Shown here piece after piece: positions 37,501-50,980 of a DNA stretch of 64,000 nt. Each line of letters starts with the position of its first letter. Positions within the stretch are counted from its first letter, which is position 1. The stretch comes from Varroa destructor (taxonomy: Eukaryota > Arthropoda > Arachnida > Mesostigmata > Varroidae), in the NCBI RefSeq assembly GCF_002443255.2, contig NW_019211456.1:20701061-20765060 (forward strand). The letters are read 5' to 3'. The position numbers and the translations under genes are program-made. Under the pieces are notes generated by a model. The model saw only the letters and a list, made by a program, of their open reading frames with translations. It had not been told where the DNA came from and made no database searches.

Positions 37501-40500
37501 CCTATGGATTTCTATAGATTCAACTGCCTGATTTCGGCGATGGGTGGGCTAACGATGCGTTTGATTCTAGGTGCGCTTAGAATTGCTGGAGGGGATAGCA
37601 CTTGATGGACGCTCACGCCGCTGTGTGGAGTTTCTGTGATTGCAAGATGCGACACGCTTGTTGTTTGGAAAATTGTACCCACCATCTTATTGGTTACACT
37701 TTGTTTTCCTACCAAGACGGACGTGAAACCGTCTGTCTCTGGTTCAGCAAAATTGGCCGACAAGTAGGTCGGCGCGTTCAAAATCTAAGTGAAAGCGTGT
37801 CTTTCTCCACACCGAAATAATGAATTAAATTACCTAATACGATTTTGTGTTATCTTGGAGAGGGAGAACGTCTTTGACGCCGGATCGGATTTTCGGTCGG
37901 ACGTTAATATTTGGACAAGTCAAAGCGGTCGTTTCCATTGAAGTTGAATAATTATTTCGAATTTTATGGGTTTGTTGATTCATCATTGTCAAGGAAGATA
38001 TTTCTTACCCGCACCAATCGACGACGACGACAATGCTATCTAATTATCAGCCACAACAGCAGCAGTAAAGGATACTCGGGTGCAATACGGCGTGAAGACA
38101 GGAAGATCATCTCTTTGGCGACAGACAAAATGGAAAGGCCCGCATATATCGTAAGCCGCAGCTAGATTTTAGTTCCAATAAACGGTGTGCATTTTACAAA
38201 TTATTTTTGCTTTACAGGTAGCTAACGAAGCGTTATTTTCGTTTTAGGTTGCGTATTGTAGTCATGGAGCGGCCCTACATATGATCGTATGTACCTATTT
38301 GTTCCAACTGAATGAGACCTCTTCCTTTATGCCTAATCCCTCTAGACACATTTGGGAATAAGGGCTACGTATATCGCTTATATGAGTGATAGACTGGGTC
38401 GTTAGCATTTTTTTTCTGAAACCTCTGTAGTTCACCTACGCCTGCTACAGGCGTATCACGAGATGACTGCGTATTCTGAATGTTTTCAATGGGGCTAATT
38501 TTGCGTTTTTTCGGCTTCTGACGCTGTTCTTTCCGATGTCTTCTAATACGAAACATTTTGAAAAATAGATTTTATAAGGCGATGAACGTATGTACGCATC
38601 GGCATTGGAATATCAAACTGTATGGCTAAAATAGATACACCAATGTTGTAAATACGGCGATCTATCATCAGTGGAGTCTAGAAACGGTGTCAGCTATTGC
38701 AGGTTGTTTTTTTTAGTGGTGAAATGAGTTATATTTTCTAATACAAACACTCATTGCTTTCGACTATCATGCGCAGTTATTATATTAACTATACCACCTC
38801 GACTGGGTGACCTATTATACTATGCCAGTCGACTAGCAAATAATTTCCTTTCTTTATTGATAGATACTGAGCTTCGAAATTTTCGTTCTGATGGCTCAGA
38901 CAATTATTGTTAGCGGGTTACTACGCAGGGTTGAAAGTTGAGTGTGTACCGAATTATATCTTTTTTCGTCTAGAGGCAGATGAGCATTCTTACTAAAAGA
39001 AAGATACTTATACCCGCCGCCGAAGATTATTTGGCCCTTATTTTATTGACAAGTAGCCTTCTTCTGAACCAGATTCAGATACATGAAACAACAGAAAACG
39101 AGATGAAAAACAGGAAGTTATTAAAATAATTAAGGAAACGGCTGTTTAGAATAGAGCGACCTTAGTATTTGCATTTACCAAAAACATAAAGTGATCTTTT
39201 TTTTTTTAACAAGACCAAATAAACGTGTGATCTATAAGATAGGCATTCTTATTCCTATTCATGTAATAAAAGTTACAAAAGAAAAATACCTGTATTAAAA
39301 AAAAATAGAGCTGAAATAGACGAGCTAGTTGTCTACGTGTCGCTCAGATCGCCAGATGGCCAACTCGTAGGCATAAAAGTATGAGGATAAGAAGCGAATT
39401 TGTATGAGGAGAATCCGAGATCTTGCGAATAATGGATTATACCTGCAGTGATATATATGGGATCACGTCTATACGTGGATATGTAACCATTGTTATCTTA
39501 ATGTTTATACAATTATAGGGTGGAACAAAAATCCCCTGGTACATAACTATATGTCTGATATATATATATATATATGTCAAACAGGCAGTTTCTGCGGTTC
39601 CAGCAAAACCTCACAACAGTTAACTTTTTGTGGCGCCTTAAACGACGTAATTTTCTTAGCAGACGAGCGAGTGTTTTGGAGATACAATAAGGCAGCAAAA
39701 GCATGCATCACATTCTGCGTTGGAAATGAAATTTCATCTACTTAAATGGATCTGGGTTAACTTTGCACCTAGATGGGTCTTTCAAAGCTATCTATCTTTT
39801 TGTCAGCCTCATATTGACGTACAGACTCCATATCTCACTGCCCGTCACAGTTCTGTGCAGAAATGTATTATTGTAGTTGTGTGTTGCTCCATGTCGGCCG
39901 TGATACTGAGAAGCTGCACTTACTATGCTTTTCACCAACTTTTGGGATACGTATGTTCAACTCCGCTCGATAGTATTTACCATATTTGTAATAGCATTTA
40001 CATTGGGTACCTGTCTTATGAATATGATTAATATTTTTATAATAGTTTTTTTGCTAACGTAATTCTGTCGCCAGGTTACGAGACCGCCTGCGTTCGACTA
40101 CCGTGCTGACAGTTAATGAGTTCCTCCAGGAACTCGGGACAGCGGCCTGCATTTGCTGTCTCATTTTCAGTAAATATTTCATAACAGCAGACACCTTTGA
40201 TTTCGATGCGAGTACTATCATTATATTACGTCCGCACCTACCCAACACCGATACCGAACTCGATTTCACTCCAGGACAACAATATTCTTTCGTTTGGTCC
40301 CTGTCTCGTCCTATAGTGACAGTGTGTTCCAGAAGGATTCTTTGCCAATGAAAGCTTTGTAAATTTCCCACAGACTGCACTACACGCATCCAGTTTGGAA
40401 TCAATTTACGGGGAGTCCATTTTTTACTTGATTCTTACATTCAGATTCCAATTCTAAACACACTACATGTGAAATGCCAATTTTAACCGGCAGAGCTTCT

Positions 40501-41900
40501 TAGATTTTAAACCTTGCTTTTATGAAAAGTACCCTTGATTGCGGCAAAGCGTCCTTGTCCTTCGGGTCCCGATATCTGGTCACCTTTCTTCTGGCATTCG
40601 GCACTGCAGTCTTTTTTCTTGAGACGTTTCTGTTATTCCCATATTGTGCTTCCGCTTAAGGCTAATGTCTTTACTCATTTTCTCACAGCACTGTGGCTTT
40701 CGAGAAACAAGGACTTCGCCACAGAGCGTTAATCTTCAATACCAAAAAACGTCTTTCTTGCTGAGCTCACTTCTTTCATAATCAGTTTAGCCTGGTTATA
40801 GAAGTTGTTTTTATTTCAATGTGATAAATATGAAATAAACGAACCTTCTCGCGATTTTAATGGGATAAAGGTGCACTTAAAGCTATTGAAGAGAGCCAAT
40901 CCAACCATCTTTACCACAATCGAATGGAAATTTTTAGCTAAGAAATGCTGTGTACAACGACCTAGTCTTATAGGGAGTTTTTCGCATGTAATCCCCTAAT
41001 GAAATTAGATGCAGTAGCATAATTTCGTAAGTATATTGTACTGCTATCGACCTTGTGCGTGTATTGTCTTGCGTATCTGTAAATTACGTATAAATTATTA
41101 GCTAACGCATATGGTGATTGAGCGCAACTTAAAGAATTGAAATTACACACGATAAAGAATTGCTTTTGCATGTGTTTTTTTTTGCTCGAGCTGCGCAGAC
41201 AACATAATCCTGTTTTTTGCGCCCTCTCGCAAGGCTCTACGATGATCAGGCTTCTTATCGGTCCTTTTGTTCTAGCCAGGAGCACTTGAGTGACATGCAA
41301 CTTGAACGATTCGCACGAACGATTTAGCTAGGAGGTCAATTAGATTGTATTCTAAAGTTATTAATAGCTACATCTCTTTGCCTCTCAGACACACACCAAG
41401 TCGTGAATCACGGCTTCGATGTTGCGATGATATCGAAACTTTGAAGTTAAAATATTAAAATTTATGGGAAACGTAGGACAAAAGTAGGACGCATATTTTA
41501 GAATATCAATTCAACATGCTTGTAATGTAAGCCCTAAAGAGGATTTTTATAAATTAGACACTATCTTGTCTTTTGTGCTAGTTTTTGAGAATAGTACTAC
41601 TGTACAAGAGGTAAGGATAAGGCCAGCAACAATTATAAAATACATATATGTTCCATTGAGGGCCCCACATATAGTACTTAACGATACTTTAAAATTACAT
41701 TATTTGTTATTGATAAATCATACTCACTACAGAATTGTCAGCGTATAGTTCTGATTCTATAAGTATGCGATTATTATATTAATTATATTGTTAATTCCTC
41801 GAATAGAGTCAAGATTGTTTTTCTTTTTATTTTGTAAAATTGTATAACAAAAATCAGTCACTCCTTTTGGCCGCATATAGCCGTAAACACATTTATTGAT
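34540..41900. other. long stretch without a supported gene
   Basis: The GC content rises around 36.8-38.2 kb and 39.8-40.4 kb, with overlapping frames on both strands (for example 36,848-37,180 plus and 37,512-37,781 minus). None shows a domain, splice context or paralogue I recognise. These may be old transposon pieces. A 63-codon Lys/Arg-rich minus frame at 38,365-38,556 is likewise unassigned. Confidence 0.4.
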
Positions 41901-42066
41901 AGAGAGAATATAAACACACGTACGGCTACAAGATGCGAAGCTGCAAAACGTTCGTTCCTGCCAGGTGACGAGGAGACTCGAAGCGGAGATTAGAAAGAGT
42001 CGGAGTTGATGTCCGACGAAATCAGATTTTGATGTGTACGCAATTCGCTGAGGGCCGCCCAGGATG

Positions 42067-42366
42067 CTATTTATAAGCTAGTATTATATCATCAACCGGC
42101 GCAACCATACTGTAGGAAACGTTCTGTATGTGGTAGGGCATCGAGTCTATAGGTGCTGAGACCGAGAAAAACTTCAAGGATGTTTCCAGAGCAGTTTTCT
42201 GCGGACGAAGCAGAAGCTTGCCTAAACTCTTCATGCCGTAAAGAGACTGAAAGGTTTGTGAGGCCGAAACAGGAATTAATATTATGCAAGTGGGTGGTTC
42301 TTTCCTCCAGTTTGCTACCTCCATTACGGCAGCTAGCTCAACGTTCTTTATCGAGCCCTTTAGCAA
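42067..42366 (-). pseudogene. possible gypsy-like reverse transcriptase thumb/connection relic
   Basis: A 99-codon minus-strand frame contains a stretch (IPVSASQTFQSLYGMKSLGK) that resembles the segment after the reverse transcriptase palm in Ty3/gypsy elements, where P-x-x-x-x-x-L-x-x-F-L-G-x-x-x-x-Y is typical. The catalytic YxDD box is not intact. The match is short and could be chance. Confidence 0.25.
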
Positions 42367-43069
42367 TGTACGGAGTTATAAGCTGAAATGGCCGAATTCC
42401 AAAACCGGTGACTGCACGAAGCAAAAAAAACTCACGTTTTCTCTTATCGTAGCCGACATTGATGCGTATGAAGAAAATGGCCGTCAGTACAGTATTTAGG
42501 AGGGTCTGGAGAGATGTTCGCTTGACCTCGTATTTGCAACGTAAGGCGCAATCTGTTATACGGTCTCTGATTCATATCTCCTTGGCCTTCGAAAGGATAA
42601 CAGTTCAATATATCTAAATATTATCGCGTGAACAGACGACATATTAAAACACCTGCGGAAATTGTTCAGCAGTTAGAGGGTGCTTTTCTTCAGAAAAAAG
42701 TTCTAGACTAGAATGGCGTGCCTAAGCTTGAGGGCCTACACTAGCTGCCCTTGACGGTCGTGGGCCTGTTATGGCACTCTTTAGAGCAGGTGAGCTGTTC
42801 ACAGCGACAGGAAGAGGGGTATGACCGCTTCGTAGAGGGGCTAAGCAAACCGACGAAACCTTGGCCTCATCAACGGGGCCGGAGCCGTGGGACACAGAAA
42901 ACTTCTTTTGCATTAAAAAGCATGTATTAGCATTTCCTAAGGATACACTCCGTTTGTATAAAGAAGTAAATCTTTGAGGAACATACATAGCACAACGTTT
43001 AACCTACTAGTGGCTACGAAATCGAGTATGATCATTTATGTTAAAGAGACATATATATATATATATATC

Positions 43070-46000
43070 GCTAGTTAACTGAGATATTGCATATCCTTGC
43101 TATAACGTAGCAATGTTGTCCTTGTCAAAAGGACACATACTTATTTTCAAGCTTACTATACTAAAGATCGGCCAGCACCGATTCATATACCGTACCATTT
43201 TCACTAAGTAAGAGCAAATCTATGTACCTTTGAATATTGTAGTATTTTGCGATATTAATATGAGTCATAGCGTTTTTCTCAGTTTCCCTTGGAAACTTAG
43301 TCGGTTGTCCAATGGTTAATTGCTAAATCCGACATTTGCTAGAAAATCGGGCAGTATGACACGATGCTCTCCTCTACCCATTTGAGCTTCCCCTTATCAG
43401 CTTAGGTCCAGAAAGAGAAACCTTTATCACTACCAAACTATGCTTGTAAAATTGAAGCGATGCCATCAAGTCCTACGAAACGATTGGTGCCGAATATTTT
43501 TATATAATAAACCCTGCAAAACTGTAAAGCTATTAGTCACGGACGTAAGTTTACAGATATATAGTACACTCTGATAGGCAATGCGTTAGCAATATAACAA
43601 TTACTATAGTGTTAACAATGAAAAGAGTACACTGGGATATAGAGTCTATCGGAATAAAGTTCAAGCCGATAAGATAGATTTAATTAAACATAGCTCCTAT
43701 TGGGTGAATCGATAAGCCTGACACGGGATTGCTATTACATGAACCTATTTTTACCTTATTGAAATAAAAAAATACCAAACAAAATCATTTTGATCAGGAA
43801 AAGGCCATTATCACGTACACGTTCGAGCCACTAGTCCCACGCTATACATATGTCTCTGAGGGCGCCGCGTACTCGCCACGTAAATCTATAGTTGATCTTA
43901 TTCGACTTTATGGTTGGTGTGCCCATGACGTTGCGTAAATGTACCATGATTGTATACAAGCACGGCTCGATTTCTAGATAAGATCAATCATTAACTTATC
44001 TGTATTTTCATCAGGTATTAACATCGGAACAAAAGTTGTTTCTTAATACTTTCGAATCGCGCAAAAGAGCTCCGACTTGTGGACCGCTAAATTTGAAGGC
44101 AGTACACACATTTTGACGAAGTAGAAAGTAAATATTTTCTTAACAAATTAGGAAAAAAAGAGCTTCTAGGAATGAAGCAATGGCCGACGGCATTTCCAGC
44201 CATCGTAATATCAGTATCTTTTCAACGTCGGAATAGCGGCTGTATTTATACTCATTTTTTGGACAAGTCGTTCATCGATGCCTCGAGCAAAAATTATCGT
44301 ATCATTTTAGCCGCGTCATCAAGATGGCCATTTGTAAATTTCTACTATTACATTTATTATTATATTTTAATACAATATTACTGAGAAATTCAGGTTATAA
44401 AGAATCCCATGACACAGATTCGCAAAATCAGCTCCAGACCATAATAAAGATACTGATATTACCTTCATTTAATGTGATTAAATCGCATACGCCATATTAA
44501 TGTAACACCTGGAAACATCGACAGTTATCACTGTTTCATAATAGCATTCCACTACTAGGAAAAAATTCTCTGCTGATCACTGATCGTTTCTTCCCTATCG
44601 TGCTTCTGGAAGGTCAACAGAAACATTTCTAATTCGGGATTTTGTTGCAGAGGCCCACGGTGCGCTCACTCTGGCTGTTGCTGATTTGATACGAAACAAC
44701 GTGGTAAACCCAGAGTGGTACGCACAAGTTCACCATTAGTACAACAATATTAGATCTTAAAAGGTACCATGACAGTAAACCTGACCGCGCTTCAAATATG
44801 ACCAGCATTAAAAACAGAGGGGTTGTTATTGATTGATGCACATTGAATATGTGCGCATAGTAAACTCGATCAGTTTATTGCAGGTAAAAAATATATTATT
44901 TATAAATAAATAAAATCCTTGCTTAGAACTCGCCTACAGCGATCACGTTATTAATGTTTATTATAAGAGCGTCTTATTATATGTGAAACTTTCGGCACAC
45001 GCATTTGCCCTAGGTAGTGTTTTCTGCCTGGGTCTGGTAGCCGTTCGTGAATGATTCGACACGTGGGGAGGTACATGTTTGTGTCCCAATACTTTCTCTA
45101 CCGTGAGATGATTATTCCAATCGCACGTGCCCTATTTGCTTGTCTTATCAGATTTCTCAATAAAATTAGGTTCTATGCTACCTATGTTAGAGGAATACAG
45201 TTCTGAATATCTCAGAGTTGAAGCGTAATGTGTATTAGGCTATCCGAATTTTTAAATTGGATAAGCTTTGATTTACGGATCGCCAAAAGACCAAATTCGG
45301 CTGATAGATGCACTACTCCGCTGAGGACCCGTGAGTGAAAATGGCTGGCTGGTTTCTGGAACGTGGCAGTTTGGAGCTAGCGGTAGGGTGTTTGATGTGT
45401 GCCCTTTAGAATGCTTGTGTCTGAGCCACTAGTAACTATAGGCCTTTCTCGTAGACTATTTGTTCTCTAAGCGTGGATGATCCCGATTTGAAAGGAACGC
45501 GGTTACGGTACCATCGTCTATGCATTTCCCGTAAATAGTTATAATTTACATTTGTTTTGCTGCACGCGAGCTAGTCGGGTTAATGTGCCTTTTTCCCTAA
45601 TAAGGCTCATTTTTTGGGGTAGTATTGAAAACTTAATTTTTATAGTCGCAAGATGTACAACATAGGGCATGCAGCGACGTTTTTGTAACTTTCGTAAAAA
45701 TGATAGTTTTGTCCAGATGCGTCAAAAAGTTAGCTTAAATATGCGCTGTCTCGTTGACGGTTATAGAACTGCTGAAGTTCCTTACGGTAAAGACCAGAAG
45801 CACGGAGCGGGAGTATTTGCCTCTTCGTGCAGTTTACGCTCCAATCGAGGTCGAACTTGATGACTGCTTTATCTCGTAAATGGCATTAGTTGCAGTATTA
45901 TAAAAAAGAAAAAAAACGCAAATTTGCTTTCCGTTACGTAGTCTCGTATGTTTCAATATCTGCTTTGCCTTTATCTAGGAGCGTTCTAGTAATGACATTG

Positions 46001-46310
46001 TTGCAAGTTGTTCGAAGACGCAAGTTTGAATTTAAAGCGCAGCAGTGACGACTGAACCTAGAACCGTCATAGAAATGAATCAAGTATAGCATAAAAGTTT
46101 CAGTGACAGCGTACAATCTGGCTTGCTATTCACATTAGGAAGAATCATGTGTACTCAAACTAACTACTTCACGAATCGTCAATGTCGACATCTTCGTTTA
46201 CGCCCAACTAAATATGTAATCCCCGCCCTTAGTCTGATAAATTTAAAATCCTGCAGAACGATTACCTTGCATACTTGGGTTTGCTTTATGTGTATTATTA
46301 ATTAACCAAA
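43070..46310. other. gene-poor stretch
   Basis: No supported gene or RNA. Only short frames and AT-rich sequence. Confidence 0.4.
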
Positions 46311-46319
46311 CACAATTTT

Positions 46320-46930
46320 TACTTGAACAACACCGAAAAGATCTTGAACTGTAAAGATAGGAGGGCTCTTTGTTAAACAATGCATAGCAACGGTAGTAGA
46401 TTTTTACAACACGGATATCTCAACTTCTGCCCCGAAAACTCGTTTTTCTAAGCCTGCATTAATGCTCGAATGACCCTTGCTATGTAACTTAGCGATATTG
46501 CTCCTACATTGCATACGAAGTAGCACAACTGACCCGTAAGTAGACTAATAGTTACTCGAATCGACGATGATCTGTGCAAGGTAGTGCCTCTTCATTATGT
46601 GGCGCCCTCTTAGCTTCTCCAGCCCAGACCACTTAGATATGACGGCAGAAATGAGCAAACCTCTGGCTTTTTCTCTTTCCGAAGCCCGGTATTATTGGCC
46701 ATTACTCTGACCGGTTATGTATCTCATCGAATATGGTATGAAGCATACTTGTTTACGGGTGCTGGCTATCATACTCGGTTGATGAATGCGCGAGGCAGTT
46801 TTTTTGGCGTGCGGCACAAAGCTCCCATTACGTTCGGGATTGATTTGCCCTTTACAACGTTATCTATTTCTGCGCAAATCGGCTGTCATGTGTGGTGCAA
46901 GACTAATGAAAATGCGAAAATAAACAAGGC
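46320..46930 (+). pseudogene. decayed partial copy of the acid lipase gene (exons 2-4)
   Basis: This aligns in order with 52,060-52,860 of the intact lipase gene, including introns. The exon 3 equivalent (from about 46,452) reads PALML and then a stop. The exon 4 equivalent (from 46,744) reads AYLFTGAGY and later LMNARGSFFGVRH, matching AYLFADAGY and LMNVRGNRFGRRH, and then drifts out of frame. The spacing between exons 3 and 4 is about 210 bases here and 197 in the intact gene. Frameshifts and stops make it non-coding. A weak match to the exon 5 nucleophile region may lie near 47,260. Exon 1 was not found. Confidence 0.6.
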
Positions 46931-47399
46931 TCGTTTTGAGATTTGGGAAAGTAGGGCTAATGGTAACGTAAATGTCAGTTATGTGACAAGATCAGGTTTT
47001 TTAGATGTAGTAGAAGGGTTCTATTCACTCTTCTGCACTAACCTAAGTAGTCGACCAAATAAGCTGACGTGGCCGACTATTACTGCTTAAACGCACTGCC
47101 CCAAACAACGGGACTAGTCAGCCAGATCTTAAGTCTTCAAATGATTGTATTAATATGAGGTATTGGCAATTTAGCGTACCGAATTCAGTGGTTGAATTGA
47201 GTACTGAAAAACTGGTTTTGGTAGAACAGCTAGAAAACGTAGTAAATCTCTACAGACATCAGGTGCTGGGACACGGAAGAAAGACGAAGCTGGCACGCTC
47301 GTTGCCGGTAGACGTTTCTTGCGACCTATTCAAAAATATATTGAAATATAAATGTTTAAAATTTACTGAAAGATACACCTAGCAATGTGACATTTAAAC

Positions 47400-50300
47400 A
47401 AAACATGGGGTCGTTCCCTATGTCAAAAAAAAGCAGGCGTACTGTTGAGGAGAGCACTAATGATTTGGTCGATTACTTACGGATTTTGTTGAAAGCTTTT
47501 CGAAGGGTATGGAGACCGCACGACAAAGATAAACTCTGAGGGTGTACACGTGCAACGAAGGAATAAACACATCAAAAACCAATGATATATCAGTGTAACG
47601 AAGTGACTGTCGCCACTGGACCTGAGCCCTATCAAAGAGCGCAACGCATGTTCAGCATTCGTTCCATAAGTACCTATAGCATTTCCTATTCATCGTTTGT
47701 TTGAACCGAGCAGACACGATTCCTCTATTCTTCTTCTATTCTATTCTATCCAAAGTGAGATTTAGGCCTGTCTTTCGCGAATTCGAAATATCATAGCTTG
47801 TTGCGATCGTTGTGACACTTCATTGCCGTGTCTGTTACCCCGCTATTATCATTGTTCCACGGTGTAGCTTCACGATGTGCCTTAGCCGCTTTTCTCATCT
47901 AGAAAATGTTTTTTTTTTTTATTACTCGTACAGCACACGTGAACAAACGTCAGATATCGCAACGGAAAATGAGCTTGTTTAGCTGAGAACTTAAACGTAA
48001 TAACACCGTTGTAGCGCATTATATAGCGCTTGCAGTTTAGCTTGTCATCATTGTCTGATGTACAAATGTAGGCACGTAATATAGACGACTACGTACATAT
48101 TGTACGTAAATCGAGCATATCCAAATTGCGCGGCCAGAGTTTCAGTCGTAGCAGTTATGTGACTATCCAAAAAAGAACCGATAGTAAAATATAGGGAATG
48201 TTAAATTAATGCAGAGAAACTATAACAGAAATTGCTATAGCCTTTAATGGGAGCGATCGCGCAGCGTTGAACTTGGGCGGGAATCGAAATAACGAAAAAC
48301 TAAATATCGGGCTAGTACAAGTAGCTAGAACGAGCGGAAAAATATAACAATCTATAGTGGTATCCGTACAATAAGACACCTTTAAGGAAAGGGAAAAATC
48401 ACGTGATAAGATATAATGCATTAACCCTTAAATAGATACGTCGTAGCGTCAAATGGTAGGCAGGCAGGCAGGCTTAACAAAGGTTTAAGAAACTTTCGGT
48501 TGGAATTAGGTAGCGTATCAAACGATCCCTGCTCCACTAACAGTCTCAGCGAACCCGAAAGCACTATTTAATATGTGTTTTATTCGAACTCCTTTGTCCC
48601 GTTGCGGCTTGCGGTATATCGGGAGAGTTTCTATCGGTTCGCTTATCCACCGTACTTATAATAGATAGCAGCAAATTAGTGCTCCGGCAGAAAATGTATC
48701 AACTCTGGTTAACGCACCATAATGGTATATGAACGATAGGGTCAGGTCTACTTTTGGATGGCCTGCAGAGGCCATTCGCTAATGAAACGTCCTTAGAGGA
48801 CAATCGCACGATAGCGATCCTAAGAGTGTACATGTCTCAGGGTTTATAGTAAGTCAGTAGTCGATTTATGTCGAACCAATGATTTCAGTCCACTGGGCTG
48901 ACATCTTCTGAACCTTAGCAAAACGATCTTTGCTCTGCTGTGGCCTATGCTCAGGGTGTTATATACGCTGTCTTTAACGGTTACGTTTTTCGGGTTTGCT
49001 TTCTTCAGCGGATCGATTCTGAACGGCTGACAGATGCACGGCGGAGGACGAATCGGCGAACGAGGTTAGCAATGCGAAAAAGGGTTTATGCGACTATGAA
49101 CTGGCAAAGCAGTGTGTTCTTGTGTACTCGTCCGTTTTTGGCTGATCACCGTAATCGTTAGTAGTACGCTAACTACTACAGATAAGTCAAATGCCGATAC
49201 CGTATGCATACAAACGAGACGGGCGTCAAACGTTCGTCTGCGACTTTTCCTAAACTTTCTACAACAAAACATAGCAAAGGAATGCCCTTGATCAACACGG
49301 GTTGATAGCCATGCTTCATATGATAACACTGAAAATAGCTCGGTGCAAGTTGTAGGCCAAAATGAATCAACCTGAAATGCTTTTGCATGAACATTTTATA
49401 CGGAACAAAAATATTGCTCTATTGTACTTGCTTGATTTTTCGGCCTTTGCTAATAGGCTTAAGTGGTGTGTCTTCTATATCCTTGTAGAGTACTTGAGGC
49501 ACTTTTTTAAAATTAAAAAGGCAGCCATATTCTCTAACATACCTAGATTGTATATCGCTACCTTATTCTATAGCTACAGCATGTTCATATAAACGTAGAT
49601 TGAGTTTTATTTGAATTGTATTAAACCCTTGTGTATTAAACCCCTTGTGACTAATTTGCTTGGTATATAGACAGCTCAAAAGCCCACTGACGAGTTTAAA
49701 AATGGACCCAGTTGATGCATATACGTAGCTCGTATTGATGTGTGATAACATGAATGAATGAAACCTGTTTAGACATTTGCACTCATTTTTGGGATGGGTC
49801 GAGATAATCAACAGTTCGTATGTATTATAGCCTTTAATGGCTGAAATACACTCTTGTGATGTATGCCAATTGCCAGGTGTTTAGCGATGAGGGTACTCGG
49901 CAACTCTCATGATCTACTTATTACGACAAGTAAGTTAAAATTAAAAAAAGATTACATCGTACATGAACGTAAGTTTTTAGGACTGAGATTCGGGTCTGTA
50001 TCGAACAGTACTATTATCATTTTGGTGATATAAAAAACGTTTTTTAAAATAATAGAAGCAATACGATAGTTCGACTACCCTTTGTTTTTATCAAGTTTTT
50101 TCTTTAATTATTATTATTATTATTGTCATTTTAAACATAATCAAAAATATTTATTTTATTGCTTTACGGTCCACTCAAGATCACAGTTTGTGTATTTAGC
50201 ATTTCCTTAGAGGCAACTATACTACAGTATTTCATACGCATTCTCCGTTTTTTTTTTTTTTTTTGTTTCCATTCTAGTTTTTGTCTTTAGTTCAGCTGAA

Positions 50301-50950
50301 TCCGATTATAATGGAGTATACTCGTAAAACGAGTATCGAGCATCTGCATCAAATATCTACCATCATCGGTCTCTTTGACACATCCAATTCGAGTGCGCGT
50401 TTTTGACACTTGGGTAAAGGGTACTCGCTAAAATTGTTGTTCGACATCTCTGTAAAGCTAATTTTGATTGAGATAGCATCTTGTTGACAATGAAGAGGCT
50501 AAGATTTATCTAATCTTTTAATATACGGTTATCGGCACGTCAGACAGGTAGTGCGTCCTAACGCTCCGTATCCATTCTATTCTGAGTTGAGTGGTCCACA
50601 ATTGTCCTACGGCCACCAGCGGTACTGTGACATGTCTTTGTTAATGATAACTGTCAACTTGGAAAACCAGTGAACGGCTTACTGAGTGAAAATTCCGTGG
50701 AAATAAGCGTAGGCGCGAATCGAACGACTATTACGGCCAGTGCTCCATGTCTGTGAGAATCGCGGCTACTATTGTTCTAAGTAAGGAAAAGTTTGCTGGA
50801 CGATTTTGCGATTGAGGTGGATTCGTATACGTCTGCTACTGAGATCTAACGCTTTTTACAATACACTGGTGCAAAAGGGCCTCCAGTAACAATCCTAAAC
50901 CTAGTATTTCATTGTTGTCAGGAGGCTGTCATTATCTTTAAGTTATCGAT
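47400..50950. other. intergenic stretch before the lipase gene
   Basis: No gene supported. It holds an (AGGC)4 run at 48,457-48,473, a T homopolymer near 50,250-50,265 and an ATT repeat near 50,108-50,125. Confidence 0.4.
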
Positions 50951-50980
50951 TTTATGCTAACTTGTACGTGAAGAGCGACG

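Noticed and set aside
42092..42289. CFGLTN in another minus-strand frame, similar to the F-G-L-x-N reverse transcriptase motif
   Set aside because: It is in a different frame from the better thumb-region match and has no further supporting motifs.
46616..46700. Frame reading KPLAFSLSEARYYW in the lipase pseudogene, resembling the segment before the GYDVW motif, as if a further lipase copy
   Set aside because: It falls where intron 3 of the intact gene aligns (between the exon 3 and exon 4 equivalents) and overlaps the role of the nearby exon 4 copy, so the resemblance is probably chance.
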